A stretch of DNA of 64,000 nucleotides from Muricauda sp. SCSIO 65647. Lineage in GTDB: Bacteria > Bacteroidota > Bacteroidia > Flavobacteriales > Flavobacteriaceae. The stretch lies in assembly GCF_021534965.1 (NCBI RefSeq), contig NZ_CP091037.1:2210501-2274500 (forward strand). The letters are read 5' to 3'. The notes under the pieces are model-generated. The model saw only the letters and a list, made by a program, of their open reading frames with translations. It was not told the DNA's origin and did not search any database. A program made the position numbers and the translations under genes. Shown here piece after piece: positions 26,415 through 34,631 of the stretch (its first letter is position 1; every line of letters starts with the position of its first letter).

Positions 26415-26445
26415 AAAACGTCTTGCGGAAGCAAGGCGTTTTTTT
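26415..26445 (+). terminator. Rho-independent terminator after tRNA-Phe
   Basis: AACGTCTTGC and GCAAGGCGTT form a ten-pair stem (one G-T) with loop GGAA, followed by a run of seven Ts. It lies 26 bp beyond the tRNA. Confidence 0.85.
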
Positions 26446-26647
26446 GTGCCGTAGGCACAGGAATCGAGGTTCATGCTGAGCAAGAATCTGGGATTTTTGT
26501 CGAAGTAATTCCTGTTTTTCTTCCTTTCTTGAAAATTTCTTTACAGGGCTCTGGAACAAAGTTGATGGCCACAGAGGGGGTTTTTAAAAATACATTTTAA
26601 AACTTGGTTTTTCTTTGTCATTTTAAGTGATTTTAAGGTTAATGAAT

Positions 26648-26675
26648 CTATCTTCAAGGCTAGCCCTGAAGATAG
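26648..26675. repeat. Long perfect hairpin between tRNA-Phe and the toxin-like module
   Basis: Nine-base arms CTATCTTCA/TGAAGATAG enclose the palindrome GGCTAGCC with one unpaired base on each side. No T-run follows on either strand. It could be a weak bidirectional terminator for the minus-strand module or a recombination or binding site. Confidence 0.4.
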
Positions 26676-26770
26676 CAAAACCATCACTAAACTTTAGACC
26701 AAGTTCAGTCCACTTTTAGTTGAAGATTTACAAGCACTAGCATAGGAGGATTTTCAAGTACACTCTCTCT

Positions 26771-27157
26771 TTATTGTTTTTCAAAAAGCATGAGTTTCTC
26801 GTTTAAATCACCCAAATAATTTAATGCCAAATTATTCCTATTTAGCGCATTTATTTCGTAGTTATAAACATCACTACTATCATTAATATTTACCAATTTT
26901 AAATAACTAAACACTACACCATTAGAAGCGGTTTTTTCTGTTACTGTGTAGTAGTAGGTTGTTTCTAGCGTTCCTTCATAATAGTCATAACACTTCCCCT
27001 GATTATTAAACTTTAATTTCCAATTGCTATCATCAATAGATATCCATTCACCAACTATTAATTGTTGATCTTGGGTTACTGGTAATATACTAAAACTCAG
27101 AAAGATTAAAACTGTAAATATTGTTATTGCTTGATATTTTTTTTTATAATTTCTCAT
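26771..27157 (-). CDS. Small exported protein, lipocalin-like; possible immunity protein
   Basis: A 128-residue protein with an N-terminal hydrophobic export segment (YQAITIFTVLIFLSFSIL, about 8-25), then a beta-rich domain beginning GEWISIDDSNWKLKF, the pattern of lipocalin-like domains. It is very AT-rich (16 G+C of 60 in 26881-26940) and lies 21 bp after the gene with the lytic GH19-like domain. Periplasmic localisation is what an immunity protein against a cell-wall hydrolase would need. The immunity role is inferred from position, size, composition and export signal only. Confidence 0.6.
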   Translation of the reverse strand: MRNYKKKYQAITIFTVLIFLSFSILPVTQDQQLIVGEWISIDDSNWKLKFNNQGKCYDYYEGTLETTYYYTVTEKTASNGVVFSYLKLVNINDSSDVYNYEINALNRNNLALNYLGDLNEKLMLFEKQ

Positions 27158-27178
27158 TTTTTATAACTTCATTTAAGA

Positions 27179-29137
27179 TTATAAACAATCTATATTTGCT
27201 TGGGTTTTAGCATGTAATGTTCTCCTGTGATTAAGTCCATTTTTTCCCCCGTTAACTTTTTCCGTTACGGCTTTAACACTAATATTATTATCGACAATTA
27301 TTTTATCTAAAACACTATTCTTGTAAAACCATAAAGCACTGATCACAGCAATATTTTTGTTCGTTGAAATCAAGTCAGGATTGTTTATTAAATTTACCGA
27401 ACTATCATAATTAGTTCGATAAAAATTATTAAAATTTCTGTAATTTGTTCTTCCTGTTAATTGAAAGATACCTCTTCCCCTAAATTTGTATCCATCACCT
27501 TCATTAATATTTCCAATTTTATTTTCCCTGTATCTGTCATTATAAACCCTATTTGCAAATTTTTCTACATCCACGTAGACAGACGTACTCGACCTTTTGA
27601 AATCATTGGGGTTTGCTTTGGCAGGATCGGCAGCGGGATTAGTGATAGGATTAAAATATCTTTTCCAATAATCTAACCCTAGCCTTTCCCATCTATAATT
27701 CAAATTTTCCTCGAAAGCTTTAAATTCATTACTCTCATGTCCTGCTTGCGTTATAAAATGCTGTAGTTTTTCTTTGGTATCAATACCAAAATCCTTACCA
27801 TATTTGTTTATAGCATCTGCAATTTTTGTAAGCGTTGCATCAGGGGTGTTTGGAAACATTTTCTTCAAATCCTTTTTACTCGTTTTACATTGCTCACAGT
27901 CTTCTGCCGTTTTCCGGTTTTTATTCGTATCATCACAATCTAGACCTTTTGTTGTTGTTTTCCATTTATTTCCTGGGCTTTCTTCGCCTATATGAATCTT
28001 TGAGTGATAACCATCACCATCAAGGTCTAAATACCAATTTTTTATCTTCTTAAGTAGTTCTTCAACAACTTCTTGCCGCTCCCTTTCGACCTTTTGGGTG
28101 ACTTTTTGTCTAGAAATACGAACTATAGGGATTCTTGTCCAATAGTCGATCTGTTGTTGTAGATATTCTTCACTGAATATGAATCGCTCATGCGGGATGG
28201 CCGGGGCCAAATCTTTTCCCCATTTCAAAAGACGGTCATCATCCCAATATTTTGGAGGGTTATACTTCCGTAAACTATATGGAAGTGTGTATTGTATGTA
28301 ATTTGTGCGTATTGCCCCTGTCAAGATCAAATAGGCACTCATTTGAAATACTTTATCCTGCAGGCCCAAACGGCGATAATGATGTACGCGATAATTGCTG
28401 AGGCGATTTAGCAATGTGCCGTTCTTGATCAGTTTGTCCATACCCCTGGCCTCGCTATCGGCCAAAGCGTTCTGGTAGTACGACTTGTTAAAATCATCAA
28501 TGGCCGATCTCCGGTATTGGGAGTAATAGTAGTTTTTATTTCTTCGTATTTCCCCCAGAAGGGTCCCTTGAACCTCGACCCCGTCATACCTTGAGCAATA
28601 GCCACAAGCTCTCCAGCGATCCAATGCCAATATTTCCATGGCGTGCGATTCGAACTTCCTCTTTTGTTGAGAGGCGCGACCCTGATGCCCCCCTTCCAAC
28701 CGATGGGCGGTCGTTACGGGGCCATATCTTCCCCCACGGCTTTCAAAGAACTTAAAATATTCCCTTTGCGCAGTTGAGAAAGACGTATAGTTCTTGCCCA
28801 TCTGCCTGTTTATCTCCTTCAAAAAAGTGTTTTCTTGTTTTTTTAACCACTCGTCCACTTTCCTTCTTGCCCTGCGGGCTGCCGCAATTTGTGAATCCAA
28901 TTGGTTCAAAATAGAAAAGCTGTTGAAAGTCAAGGGGAAGTTGAACTCATTGCGGCTTTCGCAACATCTAGGCCTTCCATATCTGTCGACTACCGGTACA
29001 TCACGATCCATGACACGGCCTGTACGGTCGCCATCATACTTCCGTAGTTTTGGGTATCTTCTGAATTGTGCGTTCAACTGGTCGGTCTGTACCAACGCGG
29101 TGATCACGATCAATAGGTAGAGTAGGTGTTTTTTCAT
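27179..29137 (-). CDS. Secreted multidomain protein with C-terminal GH19 chitinase/endolysin-like domain
   Basis: Read from the ATG at 29137 (MKKHLLYLLIVITAL...), which starts the signal peptide; 652 residues. Residues to about 365 are an arginine/tyrosine-rich region I do not recognise (CCESRNEFNF, CGYCSRYDG). About 369-418 is a calcium-type linker, DLDGDGY ... DCDD, with a CEQC pair. The rest is a GH19-like lysozyme/chitinase domain: AGHESNEF (likely catalytic E468), ENLNY, GDGYKFRGRGIFQLTG and ISALWFY. The G+C content falls sharply along the gene (30/60 at 28621-28680 against 16/60 at 27301-27360), so the C-terminal part looks recently acquired. It follows the Sel1 gene by 10 bp. A peptidoglycan-cutting toxin tip is plausible; a plain chitinase is the alternative. 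Confidence 0.78.
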   Translation of the reverse strand: MKKHLLYLLIVITALVQTDQLNAQFRRYPKLRKYDGDRTGRVMDRDVPVVDRYGRPRCCESRNEFNFPLTFNSFSILNQLDSQIAAARRARRKVDEWLKKQENTFLKEINRQMGKNYTSFSTAQREYFKFFESRGGRYGPVTTAHRLEGGHQGRASQQKRKFESHAMEILALDRWRACGYCSRYDGVEVQGTLLGEIRRNKNYYYSQYRRSAIDDFNKSYYQNALADSEARGMDKLIKNGTLLNRLSNYRVHHYRRLGLQDKVFQMSAYLILTGAIRTNYIQYTLPYSLRKYNPPKYWDDDRLLKWGKDLAPAIPHERFIFSEEYLQQQIDYWTRIPIVRISRQKVTQKVERERQEVVEELLKKIKNWYLDLDGDGYHSKIHIGEESPGNKWKTTTKGLDCDDTNKNRKTAEDCEQCKTSKKDLKKMFPNTPDATLTKIADAINKYGKDFGIDTKEKLQHFITQAGHESNEFKAFEENLNYRWERLGLDYWKRYFNPITNPAADPAKANPNDFKRSSTSVYVDVEKFANRVYNDRYRENKIGNINEGDGYKFRGRGIFQLTGRTNYRNFNNFYRTNYDSSVNLINNPDLISTNKNIAVISALWFYKNSVLDKIIVDNNISVKAVTEKVNGGKNGLNHRRTLHAKTQANIDCL

Positions 29138-29147
29138 GGTACTGGCG

Positions 29148-30488
29148 TTATTGCTTGATGATGAGTTTGTTCTCGATTTTTCCGTCGTACTCAATGGATA
29201 GGGTGTAGGTGCCGGGTCGTGAGGGAAGTTTCCTGACCTCTATGGTATGTTCGCCCTTTTCTCGGTAACCGTTGAAGAGCACACTATGGTACGGTGCCGT
29301 ATTATAGTAATTGGTCATTTGCACTTTGACATGGGCACCATGTGGCAGTTCAAAGTTTATAAGGCAATGGTCTGGCACCGGGTTGGGGTATATTCTGATA
29401 AAATCAGCGGCCTGTTCGTCAAAGGCCGTGCGGGCCGCTTCACTGACACTGACCTTTTTCTTGAGTACCACAATTATGGGATTGGCCCGCTCTTTCCATA
29501 TGGGATGATGGGCATTGACCCTGCCGATCAACAAATTTTCGCCATTGTAGGGGCAGATGCGCAGTTCAAAACCCCTGATCTCGGTCATCAAATGGGTGAA
29601 ATCGAGATAATCGGTGTATTGTTTTCTTATCGGCACGGTGAGGTTTCCAAAACGAAGGGCGCCCGAGCTGTAAGTGCCCGTATCGATCGAAATACTGTCT
29701 GCAATCTTTATTTTGGCACCCAGGCTTTCATTGATGCCGTTCGCCTTGGTGAGGTCAAGCGTAATGGGCAGGGTTCTCAAGACCTTTTCCTTGGCCCAGT
29801 CAAGTTCGAAATACCCGCCCTCCCAGGTTCCGTCCAACATCTGTATATCGGGCACATCGTGTAGGTTTGACAGTTCGTGCATCCCTCTAATGGGCGATTC
29901 TTCAAAGAGAGCGTGAAACAGTTCTGCTTCGCCTGTGGGCGGTTGGGCGGTTTCATACTGTTCTAAAAGTACCTTACTGTTCTCGATCTCATTTGACCTT
30001 AGCATTTTGAGCGCCTTGGCCTTGTTGGGCTTACGGCCCAGGCCCAAAAACTGCATTTTGGCCATCCAGTGCCTGCCCATGGGGCTTTCACTTTTCTTGA
30101 ACCATCGGTATGCCCTGGCATAGTCTTGTGGCACATCGCCAAAACCTTTGAGGTAATAATACCCCACACAATAGGCCGCTTCAAGGTTGCCCAACTCATA
30201 CGATTTTTTGAATGACCTGAGTGATTTTTTAAAACTCTGTTTGGTGCCCAGACCTTCTTTTTGCAACATGCCAAGGTAAAAGAGCGCGGTGCTGTTCTGT
30301 TTTTTAGCAAGCTCTTTGAGGGCGACAAAAAATTTCCGGGATTTTTTCCGCTCTTGATCGGGGCTGTAGAGATAGGCCTCGACATCATCGAAAAGGTAGC
30401 TCTCTTGATACATTTTCTCTTGTGCAGATGTGCGGATCGTACCCAACATCACAAAGAGCAGTATGGGAAAGGTCATCGTTTTTTTCAT
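29148..30488 (-). CDS. Sel1-repeat protein with T9SS C-terminal sorting domain
   Basis: A 446-residue exported protein (signal peptide to about A22). Sel1-like helical repeats lie at about 65-170 (ALFYLGMLQKEGLGTKQS; AAYCVGYYYLKGFGDVPQDYARAYRWF). A beta-rich middle follows, and the last ~80 residues are a type A sorting domain of the type IX secretion system: FIRIYPNPVPDH, then GTYTLSIEYDG and a terminal KLIIKQ. It should be sent to the cell surface or outside. It is GC-rich (34/60 at 29401-29460) in contrast with the downstream toxin-like tail. It is the first gene of the minus-strand module. Confidence 0.8.
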   Translation of the reverse strand: MKKTMTFPILLFVMLGTIRTSAQEKMYQESYLFDDVEAYLYSPDQERKKSRKFFVALKELAKKQNSTALFYLGMLQKEGLGTKQSFKKSLRSFKKSYELGNLEAAYCVGYYYLKGFGDVPQDYARAYRWFKKSESPMGRHWMAKMQFLGLGRKPNKAKALKMLRSNEIENSKVLLEQYETAQPPTGEAELFHALFEESPIRGMHELSNLHDVPDIQMLDGTWEGGYFELDWAKEKVLRTLPITLDLTKANGINESLGAKIKIADSISIDTGTYSSGALRFGNLTVPIRKQYTDYLDFTHLMTEIRGFELRICPYNGENLLIGRVNAHHPIWKERANPIIVVLKKKVSVSEAARTAFDEQAADFIRIYPNPVPDHCLINFELPHGAHVKVQMTNYYNTAPYHSVLFNGYREKGEHTIEVRKLPSRPGTYTLSIEYDGKIENKLIIKQ

Positions 30489-30748
30489 AGACTACGGTAT
30501 TAAAGATTTTCAGGTTCCCCTTTGTTCATAACACTTTTGGGTGGAAAAGCAGGCTATCAGTGGCGAATCTTCCGATTCCGTCTCGCTTTCCAAAATCGGA
30601 AACCAGCAACAAATATAGTAAATAATTTACTAGTACTTTATTTACTTTATTGTTTCAGTTAATCGATCTTAAGGGCACTTACATCCGATGAAAAATCCAA
30701 AAAAGGACCTTTTGCGTATTTTAGGGTAGACCTTAATTATCCCCGTTA
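30489..30748. other. Divergent control region of Sel1/toxin-like operon and XRE gene
   Basis: A 260-bp spacer. It holds a minus-strand -7 box and an overlapping 17-bp palindrome near 30610-30632 with a further TTTACT copy to the right. The remainder is ordinary AT-rich sequence. Confidence 0.6.
30610..30632 (-). promoter_or_regulatory. Promoter -7 box overlapped by a 17-bp palindrome (candidate XRE operator)
   Basis: TATATTTG on the minus strand (30617-30610) is a perfect -7 element for the Sel1 operon. TAGTAAATAATTTACTA (30616-30632) is a perfect palindrome in the promoter spacer touching the box, and TTTACT recurs at 30641-30646. This is a natural binding site for the repressor-like XRE protein encoded divergently. 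A -33 TTG is not evident. Confidence 0.5.
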
Positions 30749-30967
30749 ATGTCCTTTTTCAAAAAATCCCGCGAGCTACTGAACCTTACCCAAGGGCAAG
30801 TCGCGGAAGCTCTGGAAACAGACCAGTCCGTAATCTCAAAAATTGAAAGGGGCACTGTATATGGCAGGTACTTCGTGCTATACCTGCGGCTGCTTGCGCA
30901 GAAAGGCATCAATGTCTCAGAATTCTTCCTCAGTGATGAGGCCTTGAGGGAATACAAAAAAGAGTAA
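30749..30967 (+). CDS. XRE-family helix-turn-helix regulator
   Basis: A 72-residue protein that is almost entirely a Cro/CI-type HTH: LTQGQVAEALETDQSVISKI covers the two DNA-binding helices (about 13-32), followed by ERGTVYGRYFVLYLRLLAQ. Proteins of this size act as dimeric repressors. It diverges from the Sel1/toxin-like operon and a palindrome lies between them, so it probably controls that operon, itself, or both. Confidence 0.85.
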   Translation: MSFFKKSRELLNLTQGQVAEALETDQSVISKIERGTVYGRYFVLYLRLLAQKGINVSEFFLSDEALREYKKE

Positions 30968-30979
30968 GCGGCAAAAAAA

Positions 30980-30999
30980 CCCCTCTGTCGAGGGGCTAT
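30980..30999. terminator. Terminator after the XRE gene
   Basis: CCCCTC-TGTC-GAGGGG stem-loop, preceded by seven As and followed by CTATTTT, 13 bp after the XRE stop. It could work on both strands. Confidence 0.55.
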
Positions 31000-31170
31000 T
31001 TTCATGGGCTTGACATCATTCCTCTTCAGAATGGTTCTTGTTATCTGCAAGTTTTGGGGCGCTCATTACAGAGAGATGTATGTAAAGGCGATATTTAAAA
31101 TGCGTGTTTTTTGTGATTTAAGTGAAACAAAAATGGAAGCTCTTCTAAACTAGGTAAAGAAATGACCAGA

Positions 31171-31197
31171 AGCCTCTCTGAATGGGGCTTTTTTGTT
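31171..31197 (+). terminator. Terminator just upstream of coaX
   Basis: AGCCTC pairs with GGGGCT (one G-T) around CTGAAT-type loop sequence and is followed by TTTTTTG. It separates coaX from the accessory module to its left. Confidence 0.5.
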
Positions 31198-31200
31198 TTG

Positions 31201-31208
31201 TACTTTAG
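31201..31208 (+). promoter_or_regulatory. Weak -7 box of coaX
   Basis: TACTTTAG is one mismatch from TAnnTTTG and ends 5 bp before the ATG at 31214, so the transcript would be nearly leaderless. No -33 TTG is found at the usual distance. Confidence 0.3.
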
Positions 31209-31213
31209 CGGTC

Positions 31214-31942
31214 ATGAACCTTGTAATCGATATTGGCAATACCTTGATGAAATATGCGGTCTTTGACCGTGGTGAGATGGTACTGTTCAAAACCTCTGAA
31301 CCAAGCCTTTTTTTATCAAAGATCAAGAAGATTTTCAAGAACCACCCCAAGATAGGCCACGCCCTTATTTCGTCTGTAGGCAAACCTGCCCAGAAAGAAG
31401 CAAAGATTTTGACCCTATTCTGTAAAGTACAGCAACTTTCGCCCCGCACGAAGGTGCCCTACAAGAACTGCTATGCGACTCCCAATTCGTTAGGGGTCGA
31501 CCGAATGGCCCTGGCCACCGCAGCTTTTTACCAAAACCCAAAAGGGAATACTTTGGTCATCGATGCGGGTACCTGTGTGACCTATGATATGGTAAATGAA
31601 TTTGGCGAATATTTGGGAGGTGCCATCTCGCCTGGCCTCAAGATGCGTTATAGGGCCATGAACGAACATACCTTTGGATTACCACTGCTAGACCCTCAAG
31701 AGGTGTTGGATTTCATCGGTAATTCTACAGAAACCAGTATGCACAGTGGTGTGGTCAATGGTATGGTGCAAGAAATCGATGGTATTATCGACCAGTATCG
31801 AAAGCGCTTCCAACATTTAACAGTTATTTTAACAGGCGGTGACGCCCAATTTTTTGCCAAAAGCCTAAAAAATACCATATTTGCGAACTCCAAATTTCTC
31901 TTAGAGGGTCTAAACCACTTGCTTGAGTACAATAAACATTAG
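31214..31942 (+). CDS. coaX: Type III pantothenate kinase
   Basis: A 242-residue CoaX, which phosphorylates pantothenate in the first step of CoA synthesis and does not show feedback control by CoA. The ASKHA motifs are DIGNTLMKYAVFD near the N-terminus, GVDRMAL, VIDAGTCVTYD and GGAISPGLKMR. The ATG at 31214 puts DIGN near the very start as in the family; the longer reading adds MFCTLAV. The next gene's ATG touches the stop codon, so the two are coupled. Confidence 0.93.
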   Translation: MNLVIDIGNTLMKYAVFDRGEMVLFKTSEPSLFLSKIKKIFKNHPKIGHALISSVGKPAQKEAKILTLFCKVQQLSPRTKVPYKNCYATPNSLGVDRMALATAAFYQNPKGNTLVIDAGTCVTYDMVNEFGEYLGGAISPGLKMRYRAMNEHTFGLPLLDPQEVLDFIGNSTETSMHSGVVNGMVQEIDGIIDQYRKRFQHLTVILTGGDAQFFAKSLKNTIFANSKFLLEGLNHLLEYNKH

Positions 31943-33220
31943 ATGGTAAAAAAAACGCTATTCGCCTTATTCTGCGCGACCTCCTTTTTTGTGCACTCGC
32001 AAAACGGAACAATTTCACCCTATTCTTTTTTTGGGATTGGCGATTTTAGAGGAAAAGGCACTGTCGAAAACCAAATGATGGGGGGCCTCAGTATGTATGC
32101 AGACAGTATACACGTCAACCTGAGAAACCCGGCGGCATATTCACGGTTGGCCCTTACGACCTATACACTGGGGGTCTCTCACCGAGAATTTAGACTTAAA
32201 GATTTCACCGAAGAACAAAATACATCGGTCACCAATCTCGATTATCTTTCGGTTGGGCTTCCCATGGGCAAGAACATGGGTATCGGTTTTGGCCTCATGC
32301 CATTTTCTTCGGTAGGTTACGGATTGGTTTCTGAGGTCACCAATGCTGACGAAGAGCTTGTCACCAATATTTTTACGGGTGAGGGGGGGTTGAACCGCGC
32401 CTATTTTTCCTTTGGTTTTCAACCCATTAAGAATCTTGGCCTGGGAGCTACGATAAACTACAATTTTGGCACGCTTGAATATCAACGCCTCCAGCGGGTA
32501 GAGGGCGTACAGTTCGGCACCATCGATAATCGCACATCAAAGATCAATGGCTTTGATTTTAACTATTCGGCCATCTATACACCCAAGATAAAAGATAAAT
32601 ACACCCTTTATTCTTCCGTGGTGGTCAATACCCAGGTCAATTTGGTTTCAGAAAATTCAGAGGTCATCGGATCTTTCTCGCAAGAAACAGGGCAAGAGAT
32701 TGAAGTTGTGGACGTAGACCTTGATGCCCGTAATCTTCGCAATACAGAACTCAAGATACCCACCACCACCACTCTGGGCATCGGTTTTGGTGAAGAACGA
32801 AAGTGGTTTATGGGTGCTGAGTACAGTTTTCAACAATTTAGTTCTTTCGAAAACCGTTTTTTGGGGCAAGACAATGTACAGTATCAAGACGCCAATAGCT
32901 ACGCCTTCGGGGGATACTTTGTCCCTAACTATACCGCACTTTCAGGATACTTTAAAAGAATAACCTATCGAGCCGGACTTCGTTATGATGTCACCGGTTT
33001 GGTGGTGAATGGAAAGGAGATAAATAATTTTGGCATAACTTTTGGATTTGGGTTACCGTTGAGTGGAACCATTACCGATCGTTTCTCAAATCTCAACATT
33101 GGATTTGAGCTGGGAAGAAGGGGCACGACTGATGCAGGTTTGATCGAAGAAAGTTATTTTAAAATAAATGTCGGTCTTTCTTTGAACGCTCTTTGGTTCC
33201 AAAAAAGGAAGATAAATTGA
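31943..33220 (+). CDS. Outer-membrane beta-barrel protein (FadL/OmpP1-like)
   Basis: A 425-residue exported protein (signal peptide MVKKTLFALFCATSFFVHSQ). SPYSFFGIGDF and MMGGLSMYADSIHVNLRNPAAYS match the conserved Bacteroidota outer-membrane proteins often annotated as OmpP1/FadL-like, and the rest alternates as beta-strands with aromatic girdles. It starts immediately after coaX. A hydrophobic-compound channel is the family's usual role but is not shown here. Confidence 0.75.
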   Translation: MVKKTLFALFCATSFFVHSQNGTISPYSFFGIGDFRGKGTVENQMMGGLSMYADSIHVNLRNPAAYSRLALTTYTLGVSHREFRLKDFTEEQNTSVTNLDYLSVGLPMGKNMGIGFGLMPFSSVGYGLVSEVTNADEELVTNIFTGEGGLNRAYFSFGFQPIKNLGLGATINYNFGTLEYQRLQRVEGVQFGTIDNRTSKINGFDFNYSAIYTPKIKDKYTLYSSVVVNTQVNLVSENSEVIGSFSQETGQEIEVVDVDLDARNLRNTELKIPTTTTLGIGFGEERKWFMGAEYSFQQFSSFENRFLGQDNVQYQDANSYAFGGYFVPNYTALSGYFKRITYRAGLRYDVTGLVVNGKEINNFGITFGFGLPLSGTITDRFSNLNIGFELGRRGTTDAGLIEESYFKINVGLSLNALWFQKRKIN

Positions 33221-33258
33221 TAAAAAATTAGTACATTAACCGCTTTAAACCTAGTAAG

Positions 33259-34629
33259 ATGAAAAAGAAATTTTACTTGACGATGATGGCCGTTGTTATG
33301 GCAATGGGCATGGGTACCGCTCAAGCACAAAACCCGGAGTGCATGACCAATCTTTCCATTTATGCAGAGCATGCCAAGGTAAAGAATTATGATGCCGCTT
33401 ATGAGCCGTGGAAAATGGTCTATGAAAACTGTCCGGCAATCAATAAAGCCAATTTTTCTTATGGGGAAAAAATCTTGAAGCATAAGATCGACAAATCATC
33501 TGGTGCTGACAAAGATGGGTATATCAAAGACTTACTTGCACTGTATGACAACAGTAGAAAGTATTTTGCCTCAAAATACCCTCCTGCTGACGTAGAGATC
33601 GATAAGGCCCTTTTGATGTATGATAACAAAATGGCATCAGATGAAGAGCTCTATGCCATGCTTGATAAGGCTTTCAAAGAAGACCGGGCCAATTTTAAGA
33701 ATCCAAAAGCATTGTACCTGTACTTCTCAACTTTGGTCGACCTACACGGTGCGGGCAAGAGGGATTTGCAAGAAGTATTTGATGTTTATGACGATGTTAC
33801 TGAGAAGATCGAGGAAGAAAATGCAAAATTGACCGGTGTTATCAGTAAGTTGTTGCCCAAGGAAGATGCCGGTACCCTCACCTCAAAAGAGAAGAGGCAG
33901 TTGAAAGCGGCCAGAACGAACTCGGAATCGTACGGTAAGATAGCCGGAAGTATCGATTCTAAACTGGGTGCCTTGGCTGACTGTACTAACCTGATTCCGC
34001 TTTACCAAAAGAGTTTTGAGGCTAAAAAAGGCGATATCAACTGGGTGAAGCGCTCAGTGGGCAGGATGTTCAGCAAAGAATGTACAGATGATCCCTTGTT
34101 CAGAAAATTGTTTGAAGCCCAATTGGCCTTGGAACCATCAGCCAGTGCCTATCTGTACGGTGGTACCCTGAAGCAAAAATCAGGAGATAATAGGGGCGCC
34201 ATTGCCGATTTCAACAAAGCGGTTGAACTGGAGACCGATTCAAAAAAGAAATCAAATATCTTGTATAAGATCGCAACCACGGTTCGCAGAAGCAGCAAGT
34301 CGCAGGCCAGAAATTATGCATTGAAGGCCGTTGATGCCGACCCTTCGAATGGTAAGGCCTATCTGTTGATCGCCAATTTATACGCGACCAGTGCAAATGC
34401 TTGTGGCAGCACACCCTTTGAAAAGCGCGCCATTTATTGGAAGGCGGCCGATATGGCAAGAAAAGCCGCAAGGGTCGACCCTTCGTTGAGCTCAAGGGCA
34501 AAACAATCTGCTGCCAGCTATAGTGCAAAAGCACCTACCAAAGAGATGATTTTCAACTCGGGCAAAGCAGGCCAGACCATCTCCTTCAATTGTTGGGTAG
34601 GGGGTAGCGTAAAAGTGCCAAACCTATAA
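33259..34629 (+). CDS. Exported TPR-repeat protein
   Basis: A 456-residue protein with a signal peptide cut near AQAQ. TPR-like helical pairs are clearest at NRGAIADFNKAVELE and QARNYALKAVDADPSNGKAYLLIANLYA. Two cysteines in the mature N-terminal part (NPECMTN, YENCPA) and others later may form disulfides. Co-location with an outer-membrane protein and lptC suggests a scaffold for envelope assembly. No specific function is known to me. Confidence 0.75.
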   Translation: MKKKFYLTMMAVVMAMGMGTAQAQNPECMTNLSIYAEHAKVKNYDAAYEPWKMVYENCPAINKANFSYGEKILKHKIDKSSGADKDGYIKDLLALYDNSRKYFASKYPPADVEIDKALLMYDNKMASDEELYAMLDKAFKEDRANFKNPKALYLYFSTLVDLHGAGKRDLQEVFDVYDDVTEKIEEENAKLTGVISKLLPKEDAGTLTSKEKRQLKAARTNSESYGKIAGSIDSKLGALADCTNLIPLYQKSFEAKKGDINWVKRSVGRMFSKECTDDPLFRKLFEAQLALEPSASAYLYGGTLKQKSGDNRGAIADFNKAVELETDSKKKSNILYKIATTVRRSSKSQARNYALKAVDADPSNGKAYLLIANLYATSANACGSTPFEKRAIYWKAADMARKAARVDPSLSSRAKQSAASYSAKAPTKEMIFNSGKAGQTISFNCWVGGSVKVPNL

Positions 34630-34631
34630 GG

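Larger units (their letters stand above)
26390..26770. other. Non-coding stretch after tRNA-Phe
   Basis: It contains the tRNA terminator (26415-26445) and a second long hairpin at 26648-26675, where CTATCTTCA pairs with TGAAGATAG around GGCTAGCC, itself a palindrome. No convincing gene is seen. It borders the AT-rich module on its right, so it may mark the junction of an acquired segment. Confidence 0.55.

Noticed and set aside
27179-29194. Longer reading of the GH19-like gene from 29194
   Set aside because: The extra 19 residues (serine-rich) overlap the upstream gene and precede a complete signal peptide at 29137.
29247-29864. A 205-codon plus-strand frame opposite the Sel1/T9SS gene
   Set aside because: It lies wholly antisense to a gene with clear repeats and sorting domain and shows no recognisable motif; long antisense frames are common in GC-rich coding stretches.
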